A DNA stretch of 33,193 bases, taken from the NCBI GenBank assembly GCA_947176615.1, contig CAMWRO010000002.1, positions 1 through 33,193 on the forward strand, written 5' to 3'. Origin of the DNA: an uncultured Porphyromonadaceae bacterium (GTDB lineage: Bacteria > Bacteroidota > Bacteroidia > Bacteroidales > Muribaculaceae). Every line of letters starts with the position of its first letter. The stretch's first letter is position 1. The notes beneath the pieces were generated by a model. The model had not been told where the DNA came from. It did no database searches and was given only the letters and a program-made list of their open reading frames with translations. A program made the position numbers and the translations under genes. Positions 25,682-33,193 of the stretch are shown in pieces.

Positions 25682-26239
25682 ATGAAAGCGTTGTTTTCTA
25701 ATTTTTGGGGCCGCTCACGCTATTGGTGGGTTGTCTTGGTCGCAGGAATCCTGATGGTTCTGTGTGGATTTGCTTATTGGTTCTGGCCGGTGGCAGGATA
25801 TGCTGTCGCGTCTCAGATTTTCGGATGGCTCCTCGTCCTTCTCGGCGTTGTGCAGTTGCTTGTTTCGTCGGGCGTCAACCGTCCCCGCGGGTGGGGTTGG
25901 TGGCTTGCCGGCGGAATTATTGATATGTTTATCGGTTTCCTGATGGTTCGTTCCGTCGTTCTTTCCGAAGCGGTTTTCCCCTATTTCATCGCGTTTATTT
26001 TCATCTTCTGGGGTATAAGCGCGTTGTGTAGCGCTGTGCAGCAGAGCGGCCGCCGGTACTGGTGGATGTATCTTGTCAACGGCGTCCTGATGCTGCTTAT
26101 CGGATTCTTCTTCATTGAGGCCGGTTGGGTGCAGGATATGGAGATGGCAAGTTTCCTGACCTCCCTCGCTTTTATCTACTGGGGTTTCTCGATTGCCATG
26201 CTTTCCTATGACATGAAGCCCGTCGGTGGAGAGGAATAA
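25682..26239 (+). CDS. HdeD-family (DUF308) membrane protein
   Basis: A 185-residue inner-membrane protein with about six helices in three pairs, each beginning with the HdeD-like pattern: WWVVLVAGILMVLCGFAYWFWP, GWWLAGGIIDMFIGFLMV and YWWMYLVNGVLMLLIGFFFIEAG. These repeats are the DUF308 motif. HdeD was named for acid resistance in E. coli, but the biochemical activity of the family is not known to me and acid response here is inference only. It is single, divergent from clpP, with no strong promoter match in its AT-rich leader. A 12-bp inverted repeat follows at 26302-26348. Confidence 0.85.
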   Translation: MKALFSNFWGRSRYWWVVLVAGILMVLCGFAYWFWPVAGYAVASQIFGWLLVLLGVVQLLVSSGVNRPRGWGWWLAGGIIDMFIGFLMVRSVVLSEAVFPYFIAFIFIFWGISALCSAVQQSGRRYWWMYLVNGVLMLLIGFFFIEAGWVQDMEMASFLTSLAFIYWGFSIAMLSYDMKPVGGEE

Positions 26240-26301
26240 GGCCGTTCAGGCTGGCTTTCGGGCCTTGCCTGTAAGATTACCTCGGTGCTAAATGTTTATC
26301 A

Positions 26302-26348
26302 CACTGTCGGCAAGTGTCCGTAGATTTATGGAACTTTTGCCGACAGTG
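26302..26348. terminator. 12-bp perfect inverted repeat after the HdeD-like gene
   Basis: CACTGTCGGCAA (26302-26313) pairs exactly with TTGCCGACAGTG (26337-26348) across 23 bases that can add a short TCC/GGA pairing. No T-tract follows on either strand, so termination is uncertain and a binding site or an RNA-processing structure remains possible. Confidence 0.45.
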
Positions 26349-26391
26349 CTGTTAAAAAAGGTTCAAATCGCCGTAAAAGAGACACAATTCG

Positions 26392-26422
26392 TTGCCAATT
26401 ATGCGCTTTTTGCGTATTTTTG
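26392..26422 (+). promoter_or_regulatory. Promoter of the secreted protein-porin operon
   Basis: TTG (26392-26394), a 20-base spacer and TATTTTTG (26415-26422) match the Bacteroidetes consensus. Initiation near 26428 gives a leader of about 90 bases before the ATG at 26519. Confidence 0.6.
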
Positions 26423-26518
26423 TGATTCATTAAGCGGGGCGTGTTAAACTTTTTAGCTCTGCGCATGTCTAATTGATATTTAAAACGACATTTCTAACAC
26501 ATTAATAAATACAGAAAT

Positions 26519-27616
26519 ATGAACCGCAAACGAATTTTATTATTGATGGCGATAATTTTGCCTGCAATCGGTATGGTTTCGGCTCAGTCCTATTATGATG
26601 ATGACATTTATTATGATGCGTCCAAGGCTAAAAAACAGCAACCGGCCAAGGTTGTCGACAATAATTACCGTCAGTCGCAGGTTGCCGATTATCCGGCAGC
26701 TGATACTTACAGCTACAGTGTGAACGGCACACGCAGCATAAGTGTCGACGATTATAATAGGAGAGGGATTTTTGCAGCCGACTCGGTTTCGGCCGATTCG
26801 ACAGTCAATGACTTCCAATATACCCGTCGTATCGAGAAATATTATAACCCCGAAGTCGTGACGTCGCAAAATGACCCCGAGCTTGCCAACATATATTATA
26901 TGGAGCCTGATCAGGTCAATATTTATGTCAACACTCCGTCGGGTTACTGGGGGTATGATTACCTGTCGCCTTATGCGATGTGGAATCTGTCATTCGGTTA
27001 TCCTTACTATAACAACTACTGGCGATGGAGCTCTCCGTGGTACTGGAACACTTGGTATGATCCTTACTGGAGCTGGTCATGGGGTTGGGGTGCAGGCTGG
27101 GCGCCCGGTTGGGGCCCCGGATGGGGTCCGAGCTGGTCTTGGGGTTGGGGTCCCGGTTGGGGCTATGGCTGGAGCCGTCCTCGCAGTCCCCGCCATCCCG
27201 GCGGCTGGAGCGGTAGCGGCGCTCACCGCCCCGGAAACGTCCCCTCGTCGGGTGTGCGTCCCGGGTTTGGCACCGGCAACCGCCATCAGGGATCGACCAT
27301 GCGCCCCGGAACGGCGAATGGGAATTATCGACCCGGTAATAATTCCGGTGTCCGTCCCGGAAACAACACGGGTGTCCGCCCCGGCAATAATGGCGGCACA
27401 TATCGTCCCGGAAACAATTCCAACTCGGGCCGTCCGTCCAACAACAATAACTATAACCGTCCGTCTAACAATAACAACAATTACAACCGTCCCTCCAATA
27501 CTAATGGCGGCAGAACGCCTTCCTATAACAGCGGCGGTGGCAGCCGTGGCGGATTCGGCGGCGGAGGTCGCTCAAGCGGCGGTGGCCGCTCGGCCGGCGG
27601 TCGCGGACGCCATTAA
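26519..27616 (+). CDS. Secreted Trp/Tyr/Gly-rich protein with Arg-Pro-Gly-Asn repeats, function unknown
   Basis: A 365-residue protein with a signal peptide (MNRKRILLLMAIILPAIGMVSA, then QSYYDDDIYYD). The middle (about 120-220) is packed with Trp, Tyr, Gly and Pro (for example WGWGAGWAPGWGPGWGP). From about 220 onwards it is Gly/Asn/Arg-rich: repeats on the theme RPGNNSGV (about 272-305), then RPSNNNNYN (about 305-330), and a GGGGR-type basic tail. It looks intrinsically disordered, secreted or surface-attached. I do not recognise a named domain. It lies 38 bases before a FadL-like porin gene with no terminator between, so the two are very likely one operon. The GC-rich second half makes long false frames on other strands. 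Confidence 0.75.
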   Translation: MNRKRILLLMAIILPAIGMVSAQSYYDDDIYYDASKAKKQQPAKVVDNNYRQSQVADYPAADTYSYSVNGTRSISVDDYNRRGIFAADSVSADSTVNDFQYTRRIEKYYNPEVVTSQNDPELANIYYMEPDQVNIYVNTPSGYWGYDYLSPYAMWNLSFGYPYYNNYWRWSSPWYWNTWYDPYWSWSWGWGAGWAPGWGPGWGPSWSWGWGPGWGYGWSRPRSPRHPGGWSGSGAHRPGNVPSSGVRPGFGTGNRHQGSTMRPGTANGNYRPGNNSGVRPGNNTGVRPGNNGGTYRPGNNSNSGRPSNNNNYNRPSNNNNNYNRPSNTNGGRTPSYNSGGGSRGGFGGGGRSSGGGRSAGGRGRH

Positions 27617-27654
27617 TCGAACAAACTAATGATTCTCAACTGAACGATAGAATT

Positions 27655-29352
27655 ATGAAAAAGTCAATCATAGCCGCGCTCATCATCGGCGCACCCGCCT
27701 TGGCTGCCCACGCGCAGTCGGCTTTTGACGCCTACTCGATAGGTCGTAACGACCTGAGAGGCACTGCCCGGTTCATGTCTATGGGCGGCGCGTTTACCGC
27801 TCTCGGCGGCGACCTGTCAACGCTCAATCAGAACCCCGGCGGCATAGGAGTGTACCGCAGCAGCGAAATAGGCGGAACTCTTGACATAAACATGCAGTCG
27901 GCCAATTCAGAGATTTTCGGCTATTCCAACAAAATCAACCAGACCAAGGTCTGCGCCAATAATATCGGTTATATTGGCTCCGTGTCTCTCAGCTCCGAGA
28001 CTATGCCTTATTTCAACTGGGGATTCAGTTATAGCCGTGCGGCCTCCTTTGACCGCCACTATGGCGGCTCCCTTGGAGAACTGGGTGGCTCGCTGACCAA
28101 TTATGTGGCCGATTTCACCACCTATGACGGATATAAGCCTAATGAACTTATCAGTTCCAACAAGGATTATAATCCTTATCTTGACTCTTCGGCTCCGTGG
28201 ATGTCAATCATGATGTACAATGCCTACGGTATAAATCCCCCCGCGGCGGGTTCAAGCGCTTATCAGGGGTTGTGGGATAATGATGCCACCTACGGCACAG
28301 GATGGTACGAGGTGCAGGAAAAAGGCCATGTGGATGAATATGCAATCGACCTCGGAGGCAATATAATGAATACCGTCTACTGGGGTATCGGATTCGGAAT
28401 CACCGATGTGGAGTATAAATCAAACACTTTTTACGGTGAGTCGCTGAATGATGCCCGGGTTACAGGATTTGACACTAACGGCAACCCCGTGGGATACACA
28501 TCGGGCAACGCTGATTTTGACATCCAGAATGTCAAGCACATATATGGTAACGGCTTCAACTTCAAGGCCGGCCTTATAATCAAGCCGGTTAACGAGTTTC
28601 GTATCGGTATTGCCGTGCACACCCCCACATATTACAGTCTTACTTACGAGGGCTGGGGTCGCATGAACTATCAGTACGGTGCCGACGGTTATCCCGGAGG
28701 AAAACCGCTTGCCGGATATGAGGACACCGATTATGGATATTCCGATTATTTCGACTGGAAATGCCGCACTCCGTGGCGGTTGATGGTCGGTGCCGCAGGT
28801 GTTATCGGCGGTCGTGGAATACTGAGCGTTGACTATGAATATCGCCCCATGCAGAGCCTGAATGTCAAAAATGCCGACAGCTACGAAATCACGGCTGTGA
28901 ATGACGACATCAACACCTACTTCCGTGCGTCCAATATAATCCGCGTCGGAGGTGAGTTCCGAGTTACCCCGCAATTCAGCCTTCGTGCCGGATATGTTTA
29001 CGAATCTTCCCCCGTGACCCAAGAGGGGATGAACGGCTATCGCACCGAAGGCGGCCACAATATTCCGGTTGCTTATTATACTTCGGGGCCCGATGATACT
29101 GAAACTCAGCCTTCGGTTACGCTTGACAAGTCCACGCAGTATATCACCTGCGGTATCGGATACAGGTATAAGAATTTCTATGCCGATGCTGCATTTGTGC
29201 ATCGTTACAACCGCAGCCGCTATCAGGCCTATACCAACTACACGGAACTGATGCCCGATGCTGATGGAAACACCTACGACGTTTGGGCACCTTCGGCATC
29301 AATCGCTCAAAACAACAACTCAATAGTCCTCTCTATCGGTTTCAAATTCTGA
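27655..29352 (+). CDS. FadL/OmpP1-type outer membrane protein
   Basis: A 565-residue outer-membrane protein with a signal peptide ending AAHAQS. SARFMSMGGAFTALGGDLSTLNQNPGGIG-like residues near 35-65 match the hallmark N-terminal plug segment of Bacteroidales OMPP1/FadL/TodX-family proteins, sometimes labelled hemin receptors. The rest alternates aromatic-ended beta strands (WGFSYSRAASF, FRIGIAVHTPTYYSLTYEGWG, SLRAGYVYESSPV) and ends IVLSIGFKF, a typical C-terminal strand with terminal Phe. The family forms beta-barrels that bring hydrophobic compounds across the outer membrane; the substrate here is unknown. It is the second gene of an operon with the secreted Trp-rich protein and ends at a strong terminator (29389-29432). 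Confidence 0.88.
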   Translation: MKKSIIAALIIGAPALAAHAQSAFDAYSIGRNDLRGTARFMSMGGAFTALGGDLSTLNQNPGGIGVYRSSEIGGTLDINMQSANSEIFGYSNKINQTKVCANNIGYIGSVSLSSETMPYFNWGFSYSRAASFDRHYGGSLGELGGSLTNYVADFTTYDGYKPNELISSNKDYNPYLDSSAPWMSIMMYNAYGINPPAAGSSAYQGLWDNDATYGTGWYEVQEKGHVDEYAIDLGGNIMNTVYWGIGFGITDVEYKSNTFYGESLNDARVTGFDTNGNPVGYTSGNADFDIQNVKHIYGNGFNFKAGLIIKPVNEFRIGIAVHTPTYYSLTYEGWGRMNYQYGADGYPGGKPLAGYEDTDYGYSDYFDWKCRTPWRLMVGAAGVIGGRGILSVDYEYRPMQSLNVKNADSYEITAVNDDINTYFRASNIIRVGGEFRVTPQFSLRAGYVYESSPVTQEGMNGYRTEGGHNIPVAYYTSGPDDTETQPSVTLDKSTQYITCGIGYRYKNFYADAAFVHRYNRSRYQAYTNYTELMPDADGNTYDVWAPSASIAQNNNSIVLSIGFKF

Positions 29353-29388
29353 AAAGTCACTTTGTCTTGAAAGAGATTATATAGTGTA

Positions 29389-29437
29389 TAAAACAGACAA
29401 ATTTATTCGTAAAAATAAATTTGTCTGTTTTATTTTG
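29389..29437 (+). terminator. 19-bp perfect hairpin terminator after the porin
   Basis: Bases 29389-29407 pair perfectly with 29414-29432 around a six-base loop (CGTAAA), and a T-rich run (TTTTG) follows. It is the strongest terminator-like hairpin in the window. Its right arm contains the TTG -33 box of the next promoter. Confidence 0.85.
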
Positions 29438-29451
29438 TTTTGCTATATTTG
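29421..29451 (+). promoter_or_regulatory. Promoter of the small membrane protein gene
   Basis: TTG (29421-29423), a 20-base spacer and TATATTTG (29444-29451) match the consensus. Initiation near 29457 leaves a very short leader before the ATG at 29470. The -33 box is inside the preceding terminator stem. Confidence 0.6.
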
Positions 29452-29469
29452 TGATATAAATATTCTGCT

Positions 29470-29670
29470 ATGGGAATAGAATCTATTATTGGCTATATTA
29501 TAGGAATAGTTATCATTGGATTGGTAATTATGGGTTTTTTAGCGGTGATTTTAGTATGCGTTAGGTCTTTACAAATTGACCCCGACGAACCGCTATTCAC
29601 CATAACGTTCCAATTCAAGTCTGATGAAGAAAAAAAGATTGACGAAGAAAAAAAGATGAATGACGATTAA
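29470..29670 (+). CDS. Small single-pass membrane protein, unknown function
   Basis: A 66-residue protein with one long hydrophobic helix at about 5-31 (IIGYIIGIVIIGLVIMGFLA) and a charged cytoplasmic-looking tail ending in two copies of DEEKK, encoded by a 14-base direct repeat (29626-29639, 29644-29657). I do not recognise a family. It is supported by an exact promoter 19 bases upstream and a terminator downstream, and it looks clearly more AT-rich than its neighbours, which may mean recent arrival or relaxed codon use. Its stop overlaps, tail to tail, a possible gene remnant on the other strand. The length is too short for composition to prove coding. Confidence 0.55.
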   Translation: MGIESIIGYIIGIVIIGLVIMGFLAVILVCVRSLQIDPDEPLFTITFQFKSDEEKKIDEEKKMNDD

Positions 29671-29789
29671 ACCGTCTTCACCATTTCCTCAAAACGTTTC
29701 TGCCTTTCCTCAGCTGTGAGTTGCGGGGCGTCGTTTTGCGGAACGATACTTTTTATCCCACGGCAGCGGCAAAAGCTACCGTGGAACTA
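29667..29789 (-). pseudogene. Possible 3' remnant of a protein gene
   Basis: Reading the minus strand from just after an in-frame stop, about 37 codons end in ...NDAPQLTAEERQKRFEEMVKTV and a TAA at 29667-29669. The charged amphipathic ending looks like the true C-terminus of a protein and is unlike random translation, but there is no ATG except for the last five residues, and the upstream part crosses a hairpin (29758-29784). I cannot name the family. It may be a decayed gene or chance. Confidence 0.3.
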
Positions 29790-29795
29790 TTTTTT
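29758..29795 (+). terminator. Terminator for the small membrane protein gene
   Basis: CCACGGCAGC (29758-29767) pairs with GCTACCGTGG (29775-29784) with a single mismatch around a seven-base loop, followed after AACTA by a run of six T (29790-29795). It fits an intrinsic terminator about 90 bases after the stop at 29670. Confidence 0.7.
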
Positions 29796-29880
29796 CAGAC
29801 ATGCGGCCGGATGCAGAAGGATGCTACTGCACATCGCTGATTGTCGATATAATTCCGATGCCGATTAGTGGGGACTTAAT

Positions 29881-29918
29881 TTGGTTTTTGCATATCATGG
29901 AATAATTTTGTAAATTTG
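29881..29918 (+). promoter_or_regulatory. Two overlapping ftsY promoters
   Basis: Two exact consensus pairs overlap: TTG 29881-29883 with TAATTTTG 29903-29910 (19-base spacer), and TTG 29888-29890 with TAAATTTG 29911-29918 (20-base spacer). Starts would be near 29916 and 29924, giving leaders of about 73 and 65 bases for the ftsY-rimO-menF run. Confidence 0.65.
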
Positions 29919-29988
29919 CAGTCTTAAAAACTTATCAGCCGTTGCGGCACTGACTGTCGCGTGGAACGGCGACTCATTTATAAAGACA

Positions 29989-30963
<975 letters not shown>

Positions 30964-30970
30964 AAAGATT

Positions 30971-32284
30971 TTGAAAAAGAAAAAAGTCAATATAATTTCC
31001 CTCGGATGCTCCAAGAATCTTGTCGATTCAGAGCGTCTGATGGCTATGCTTGCCGGCGTAGGGATGGATGTCGTTCATGAGGACGACGCTGTCAATCGCG
31101 GCGATATCGTGGTAGTGAATACCTGCGGCTTTATCGGTGACGCCAAGGAGGAATCGATAAACGAGATTCTGAAATGGGCGACCGCCAAAACAGAAGGTGA
31201 AATTTCGGAGCTTTATGTGATGGGGTGTCTTTCCCAACGCTATGCCGACGACCTTCCGGCTGAAATTCCTGAAGTAGACAAGTGGTATGGCAAGACTGAC
31301 TGGCCTGCGCTTGTTACGGATCTTGCACGGAAGTCGCCTGCCACCGTCCCCTATGACCGAATTATCACCACTCCGCGTCATCATGCTTACCTGAAGATCG
31401 CCGAGGGTTGTAACCGTTTTTGCGCTTTCTGTGCAATACCGTTGATAACGGGGCGTTATAAATCCCGGCCTATGGAAGAAATCATTGACGAAGTTAAGTC
31501 TTTGGTTGCCCGTGGAGTAAAAGAATTAAATGTCATTGCACAGGATCTGACTGCATATGGTCAGGATATATACGGTCACGTCAGCATAGCTGAGCTTGTT
31601 GACCGGATTGCCGATGTCGAGGGGGTAGAGTGGATTCGCCTTCATTATGCCTATCCCGCAGGATTTCCGATGGATCTTCTTGACGTGATGGCGCGTCGCG
31701 ACAATGTGTGCAAGTATCTTGACATCGCCTTGCAGCATGTTAATGACCGGGTGCTTTCCAATATGCGCCGCCACATAACCGGAGACGAAACGCGCCAACT
31801 GCTTGCCGAGATGCGTCGCCGTGTTCCCGGATTGCATATACGCACCACACTTATGGTCGGTTTCCCCGGCGAGGATGACGAGGCGTTTGAGGAACTTATG
31901 GCGTTTGTCAAGGAGCAGCGTTTTGAACGCATGGGGGCATTCGCCTATTGTGAGGAGGAAGATACATTCGGAGCAAAGAATTTTGCCGACGATATACCTG
32001 CCGAAATCAAGCAATCGCGCCTTGACCGATTAATGGAACTTCAGGAGCGGATTTCTGACGAAATTCAGCAGCAGAAGGTAGGGGAAACAATCCCCGTAAT
32101 CATTGACCGTGAGGAGAGTGAATTTTATGTCGGCCGCACTCAGTGGGACTCCCCTGAGGTCGACCCCGAGGTTCTAATCTCAAAACCTTCAGCGTTTAAG
32201 CCTGAGCGCGGTGGTTTCTATAATGTTAAAATAACTTCGGCATCCCCGTTTGAACTCATGGGGCGGTTTGAGGAGGATTGTTGA
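30971..32284 (+). CDS. rimO: Ribosomal protein S12 methylthiotransferase RimO
   Basis: A radical SAM methylthiotransferase of about 437 residues that thiomethylates an aspartate in ribosomal protein S12. The N-terminal MTTase domain opens KVNIISLGCSKNLVDSERLM. The radical SAM cysteines are Cys147, Cys151 and Cys154 in GCNRFCAFCAIP, and a TRAM domain forms the C-terminus (IPVIIDREESEFYVGRTQWDSPEVD). LGCSKNLVDSE marks RimO, as opposed to MiaB. There is no ATG near the expected start; TTG 30971 gives the usual N-terminus seven bases after the ftsY stop, while GTG 30947 would overlap ftsY by 17 bases and add eight residues. The stop overlaps the next ATG (TGATG). Confidence 0.94.
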   Translation: MKKKKVNIISLGCSKNLVDSERLMAMLAGVGMDVVHEDDAVNRGDIVVVNTCGFIGDAKEESINEILKWATAKTEGEISELYVMGCLSQRYADDLPAEIPEVDKWYGKTDWPALVTDLARKSPATVPYDRIITTPRHHAYLKIAEGCNRFCAFCAIPLITGRYKSRPMEEIIDEVKSLVARGVKELNVIAQDLTAYGQDIYGHVSIAELVDRIADVEGVEWIRLHYAYPAGFPMDLLDVMARRDNVCKYLDIALQHVNDRVLSNMRRHITGDETRQLLAEMRRRVPGLHIRTTLMVGFPGEDDEAFEELMAFVKEQRFERMGAFAYCEEEDTFGAKNFADDIPAEIKQSRLDRLMELQERISDEIQQQKVGETIPVIIDREESEFYVGRTQWDSPEVDPEVLISKPSAFKPERGGFYNVKITSASPFELMGRFEEDC

Positions 32285-33193
32285 TGGAGAATAAGACAGA
32301 TTTGTTTTCGGTCGCCGAAGGGTGCATCAATGTCGGACTGCCGTTTGCTCTTTATGCTTTCCCCAATGAGGATGAATTTCATTTTGAAGCCTCGTTGCCC
32401 GATGCCGACGCTTGTTGTGTGGCCCATCTCGACCGTCCGACATGGAATGGTTTCGCCATTAATTTTTTTGGGAACGATGAGTCCTACACTGCCGGAGTCA
32501 CAGATATGATTGACTTGGCCGAGGCTCGGGATATAGCTGAGAAAATCGACGAAAAACTATATCATCCCACTGTCGCCCCTGCATTTCGTTCTACTCCGGT
32601 TCTGAATTACAAGGCATCCTTGCACCGGGTTATAGACACGTTAAAAAAGCGCGGAGGCAAAGTCGTGATGTCGCAAATGACCGCTGTGGCTACAGAGAGA
32701 TCCGTTGCCGAGGTTGTCGCCGACTATTTTTCGCGTTTTCCCGCGACATTCCGTTTTTTGTGCTACACCCCTGAGACAGGAGCGTGGTTAGGAGCGTCGC
32801 CCGAGTTGCTGATTGACTATGATACCGCTACGGGACAATTGTCAACAATGGCTCTTGCCGGGACTCGCAGCGTGGCTGTGGCCGACCCGTGGGACAAAAA
32901 GAATCTTGAGGAGCATGAAATGGTTGTCGATTTTATCGGCAACACTCTTGCCTCGCTCGGAATGGATGCCGAAGCTGACGACCTCGGCGAGATGAAATAT
33001 GGCAATATTGTTCATCTCTTTACCCCCATTAAGGCAGAGGGCAATGTCCCTGTCGGGCAGGTACTGGGCGAATTGAGCCCGACTCCGGCTTTATGCGGCT
33101 TGCCACGCAATGAAGCGATTCATGACATTGTTATGAACGAGTTTCACGAGCGCCTGTGTTATGGCGGATATGTCGCGGTAAAAACCGGGACCC
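32284..33193 (+). CDS. menF: Isochorismate synthase, menaquinone pathway (partial)
   Basis: The frame opens at ATG 32284, overlapping the rimO stop by one base, and runs off the window after about 303 residues. It is a chorismate-binding enzyme: WLGASPELLIDY, the MALAGTRS motif, NLEEHEMVVDFI, the YGNIVHLFTPIKA segment and LGELSPTPALCGLPRNEA follow in the family's order. PTPALCGLP, ending near YGGYVAVKTG, is typical of isochorismate synthases, as opposed to anthranilate or aminodeoxychorismate synthases. The enzyme makes isochorismate from chorismate as the first committed step to menaquinone, used for anaerobic fumarate respiration. The last stretch and stop lie beyond the window. Confidence 0.9.
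   Translation, partial: MENKTDLFSVAEGCINVGLPFALYAFPNEDEFHFEASLPDADACCVAHLDRPTWNGFAINFFGNDESYTAGVTDMIDLAEARDIAEKIDEKLYHPTVAPAFRSTPVLNYKASLHRVIDTLKKRGGKVVMSQMTAVATERSVAEVVADYFSRFPATFRFLCYTPETGAWLGASPELLIDYDTATGQLSTMALAGTRSVAVADPWDKKNLEEHEMVVDFIGNTLASLGMDAEADDLGEMKYGNIVHLFTPIKAEGNVPVGQVLGELSPTPALCGLPRNEAIHDIVMNEFHERLCYGGYVAVKTGT

Larger units (their letters stand above)
29671..29988. other. 318-base region between the small membrane protein gene and ftsY
   Basis: It contains the possible minus-strand gene remnant (29667-29789), a terminator hairpin (29758-29795), about 85 bases with nothing recognisable (29796-29880), and the tandem ftsY promoters (29881-29918) with a 65-base leader. Confidence 0.65.

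Noticed and set aside
26871-27629. Long plus-strand frame overlapping the Trp-rich protein gene
   Set aside because: It is a shadow of the GC-rich repeats in the real frame; it has no signal peptide or domain and its composition (Thr/Ile/Pro/Ala runs) follows from the repeat codons.
28420-29202. 260-codon minus-strand frame inside the FadL-like gene
   Set aside because: The opposite strand encodes a clear outer-membrane protein throughout, and this frame shows no recognisable domain.

Overview
The window carries about 27 genes of a bacterial chromosome, almost all recognisable housekeeping or core accessory genes. Gene content points to Bacteroidales: a clpP-clpX-recQ run, a DUF6377 regulator, a GIN-domain secreted protein, a FadL/OmpP1-type outer membrane protein, a diadenylate cyclase after folP, and anaerobic nrdD/nrdG. 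Upstream of many genes lies the Bacteroidetes sigma-ABfr promoter pattern (TTG, 19-20 bases, TAnnTTTG), and leaders lack obvious Shine-Dalgarno sequences. GC content looks higher than in typical Bacteroides, which suggests a Muribaculaceae-like gut organism; that placement is inference.

Layout. 1-1376: the 3' end of ligA, a Tat-exported TIGR04076-family protein, a strong inverted repeat, and a convergent GIN-domain protein. 1480-6000: a DAACS-family symporter with altered binding motifs, tail-to-tail with glutamine-dependent NAD synthetase, then a MATE transporter. 6129-7745: a membrane-anchored DUF6377 regulator divergent from that MATE gene. 7746-8262: a gene-free stretch with its own promoter, hairpins and terminator, the best candidate small RNA here. 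8263-13290: folP, cdaA, an OPT transporter and a second MATE transporter. 13235-15945: nrdD-nrdG on the minus strand, with a promoter straddled by a perfect inverted repeat. 16412-20391: uvrB and a YgiQ-type radical SAM gene, translationally coupled. 20381-25417 (minus): clpP, clpX, recQ and ftsE. 25682-29352: an HdeD-like membrane protein, then a Trp/Tyr/Gly/Asn-rich secreted protein paired with a FadL-like porin. 29470-29790: a small AT-rich island with a tiny membrane protein and what may be a gene remnant. 29989-33193: ftsY, rimO and the start of an isochorismate synthase gene (menaquinone synthesis), closely spaced.

I found no mobile element, CRISPR array, tRNA, rRNA or phage gene, and no convincing undescribed multi-gene system. 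The observations most worth following are the structured intergenic transcript before folP, the putative operator on the nrdD promoter, the atypical DAACS transporter, the secreted low-complexity protein paired with the porin, and the small membrane-protein island before ftsY.
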